NCBI GenBank assembly: GCA_021647785.1
Contig: JAKIUC010000029.1
Location: 1-57,759 of the forward strand
Direction: 5' to 3'
Length of the DNA stretch: 57,759 bases
DNA from: Melioribacteraceae bacterium
GTDB taxonomy: Bacteria > Bacteroidota > Ignavibacteria > Ignavibacteriales > Melioribacteraceae
Position 1 is the stretch's first letter; each line of letters begins with the position of its first letter. The notes beneath the pieces were generated by a model. That model was given only the letters and a program-made list of their open reading frames with translations. It made no database searches and was not told the origin of the DNA. The position numbers and the translations under genes were made by a program. Shown here piece after piece: positions 56,053-57,759 of this stretch.

Positions 56053-57131
56053 TCCAAAGTAGTAAAAAGCGAAGGTCAAAAGCTTAGAGAGAGTTACAGT
56101 TCTGCAAAAATTGAAGAAATTAAAAAGTTAAAGGAAGAACAGTATCAAGATGGATTTTTGAGGGATATTTTTGTTGATGTTTTTGGTTATATTTTAGCTC
56201 CAGACGAAAATCATAATCTTGCAAGAGAATTTAAGAACATTGCCGATAGCAAAAAAGCAGATGGTGCAATTTTAAAAAATGGAATTAAAGTAAGAAAAGA
56301 CCTACTATATAGTTATAAAGTTGATGGGAATTATAAACCATTTTTGTTAGGTAAAAACATCAATATATTTTCACTCAATTATGATGGTAATTACATCCAT
56401 TATTTGCCAAAAAATGAAAAACTATATACAAATCAAGCATTTCGAACGAAAGACATATTTGAACAAGAAAAACTAATTGTTCGCCAAATTTTGGGAAAAA
56501 GAATTATCACAACATTTGTAATGACAACTATTATACTGACCAGACCACTTATGTAATAAACAAAAAATCAGATAAAGCTGATTTACATTATTTATTAGCA
56601 ATACTAAATTCTAAAATAATCTATTATTATTTCAATAACATATTTTCTGATAACAAAACAACCTTTCCCAAAGTTAAAAGGTCTCAGCTATTGGAACTTC
56701 CAATAATTGAATTAAACAAAGAAAAACAAAACCACTTTATTCAAAAATCGGAACAAATGTTGGAGCTAAACAAACAGTTCCAACAAAAGAAAACCACTTT
56801 TTTAAGAAGATTAAAAGATAATTTTGCAGCAACAACCACTACAAGGGGACATGTCCTCTTGGCAAAACATGATCCCTTGGCAATTACCAAGAAATTAGAT
56901 GCCTTTTATAATTTCGATTTCAAAACATTTGTTACAGAACTAAAAAAACAAAAAGTTGTAATCTCACTTAAAGACCAAGTTGAGTGGGAAGAGTTTTTTA
57001 ATAATTACAAAACAGAGATAAATAATTTGCAATCTGAAATAAACAAAACCGACAAAGAAATAGACCAAATGGTTTATGAGTTATATGGATTGACTGAGGA
57101 AGAGATTGAGATTGTTGAGGGTGCTGTTTGA
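56053..57131 (+). pseudogene. Decayed type IIG restriction-modification enzyme
   Basis: An N-terminal part ('EEQYQDGFLRDIFVDVFGYI', 'AREFKNIADSKKADGAILK') like the start of Eco57I/TaqI-C-type R-M proteins passes directly into a target-recognition-like segment ('KPFLLGKNINIFSLNYDGN', 'EKLIVRQILGKRI'), so the methyltransferase core of several hundred residues is missing. A frameshift near 56515 moves the reading into another frame that continues 'DNYYTDQTTYVINKKSDKAD' and 'SQLLELPIIELNKEKQNHF'. It ends with the conserved-looking 'MVYELYGLTEEEIEIVEGAV'. A small 'TTTRGHVLLAKHDPL' insertion coincides with a palindrome at 56844-56861. Not functional. Confidence 0.8.
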
Positions 57132-57546
57132 TGAACAACTCAGTGATTTTAGTCTGGTATTGTGAAGTATATTCAATAATGGCTTGAATCATTGTCGGTA
57201 TATGTAAAGGCTTTTTTACCATAACTAACGTGTTTGCAACAACTTATCTTAACATGAGGAGACCCTATTTAATCTATTAACTACGTTTTATAATGAACGC
57301 TAATCATCCCAATAACCGCATTGCTCTTAGCATGACTACAAGTTAAAATTTTGTTTGTTTATCATGTTAACCATTACTTGGCAATGCATCAAATTCTTTA
57401 TCACATGCACCGCCGAGTTGTTTACAAGTCATTGTTTTCATACTCTATCCTTATTATGGTTAATACGAATATACTGTTTTATTTTTTTAATATTATTCAA
57501 AATGGGGTATGTAATCATCACCCGTAAATATTATTACTTTAAAAAT
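57132..57546. other. Gene-free stretch after the R-M pseudogene
   Basis: No credible gene. Short frames on both strands lack ribosome sites and recognisable motifs. The sequence may be decayed mobile DNA, but nothing in it can be named. Confidence 0.45.
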
Positions 57547-57652
57547 TGTCGTTGCGAATCCTCCCAATTCATCGGGATTAAGTGAAGCAATCTGTCGGTT
57601 TTTAAGACAAATTATAGATTGCTTCGGGATGGAGCTCCTCGCAGATTGTATG
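57547..57652. repeat. Palindromic dispersed repeat (GAAGCAATCT/AGATTGCTTC)
   Basis: GAAGCAATCT (57584-57593) pairs with AGATTGCTTC (57616-57625); outer arms 'gttgcgaatcctcc' and 'ggagctcctcgcag' are also roughly inverted. From memory it belongs to the GTCATTGCGAGGA...GAAGCAATC class scattered in many genomes. Confidence 0.65.
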
Positions 57653-57668
57653 TTTAAAAAGTAAAAAA

Positions 57669-57745
57669 GATATCCTTGCTGCAAAATTGAAATTAGTCAA
57701 TTTATGATTATTTTTAAGAAAACATCATTAACAGTCAAGGATATC
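57669..57745. repeat. Perfect 10-bp inverted repeat near the right edge
   Basis: GATATCCTTG (57669-57678) and CAAGGATATC (57736-57745), with a 57-base AT-rich spacer. The second arm provides the AAGGA in front of an ATG at 57749. It could be a mobile-element end or an operator pair. Confidence 0.55.
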
Positions 57746-57748
57746 AGA

Positions 57749-57759
57749 ATGAAAAATAA
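57749..57759 (+). CDS. Possible start of a gene running off the right edge
   Basis: ATG AAA AAT follows AAGGA by eight bases at the very end of the window. Only three codons are visible, so product and reality are unknown. Confidence 0.3.

Noticed and set aside
56998-57222. 74-codon minus-strand frame at the R-M pseudogene end
   Set aside because: Mostly antisense to the conserved C-terminal R-M segment; its first 30 codons resemble nothing recognisable.

Overview
The window is AT-rich bacterial DNA that is mostly a flagellum-and-chemotaxis supercluster. A Gram-negative cell of the Bacteroidota/Chlorobi side is indicated by a type IX secretion C-terminal domain (with the NYPNPFNPST motif), lipoproteins, a TonB-like protein and an outer-membrane barrel. 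The combination of that T9SS tail style with a complete flagellar export operon fits Ignavibacteriota best. This placement is an inference; no rRNA or tRNA gene was recognised.

Layout. 1-3293 (-) is the 5' part of a very large Thr/Gly/Val-rich beta-helix surface protein that runs off the left edge. 3294-4751 is AT-rich and gene-free, with an 8x heptamer repeat and degenerate dispersed repeats. 4752-14020 (-) is fliL-fliM-fliN-fliO-fliP-fliQ-fliR-flhB-flhA-flhF-flhG (motor switch, export gate, placement GTPase and ATPase). 14021-18917 breaks the usual flagellar order: it holds a T9SS-secreted Asp-box protein and an orphan MNT-type nucleotidyltransferase, bounded by inverted copies of a palindromic element. 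18918-32151 (-) is flgB-flgC-orf-fliE-fliF-fliG-fliH-fliI-fliJ-motE-fliK-flgD-orf-flgE (rod, MS ring, export ATPase, hook). 32271-41960 (-) is mcp-cheW-HEAT-cheR-cheY-cheY-cheZ-cheA-cheB-orf. motA/motB, flagellin, the filament cap, the hook-filament junction genes and flagellar sigma factors are not in the window.

41997-48322 is ordinary: a TonB-domain protein, an outer-membrane barrel, a HAD phosphatase, clpB and a GHL10 glycoside-hydrolase-like protein.

48319-55912 is the most unusual part. Two long TPR lipoproteins (+) end with only the N-terminal portion of a CHAT (caspase-like) domain and lack its catalytic residues. Converging on the second with a 3-bp gap is a minus-strand gene with its own signal peptide and a C-terminal membrane anchor; it encodes only the catalytic C-terminal portion of CHAT, with both His and Cys. 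That gene is the last of an apparent operon with an ECF-type sigma factor and a zinc-finger/TPR anti-sigma-like protein. A 120-bp scar of a third TPR-CHAT paralogue lies after the GHL10 gene. I read this as a candidate split CHAT system: several periplasmic sensor halves and one membrane-anchored catalytic half.

The right end (56053-57759) carries a decayed type IIG restriction-modification gene, dispersed repeats and possibly the first codons of another gene.
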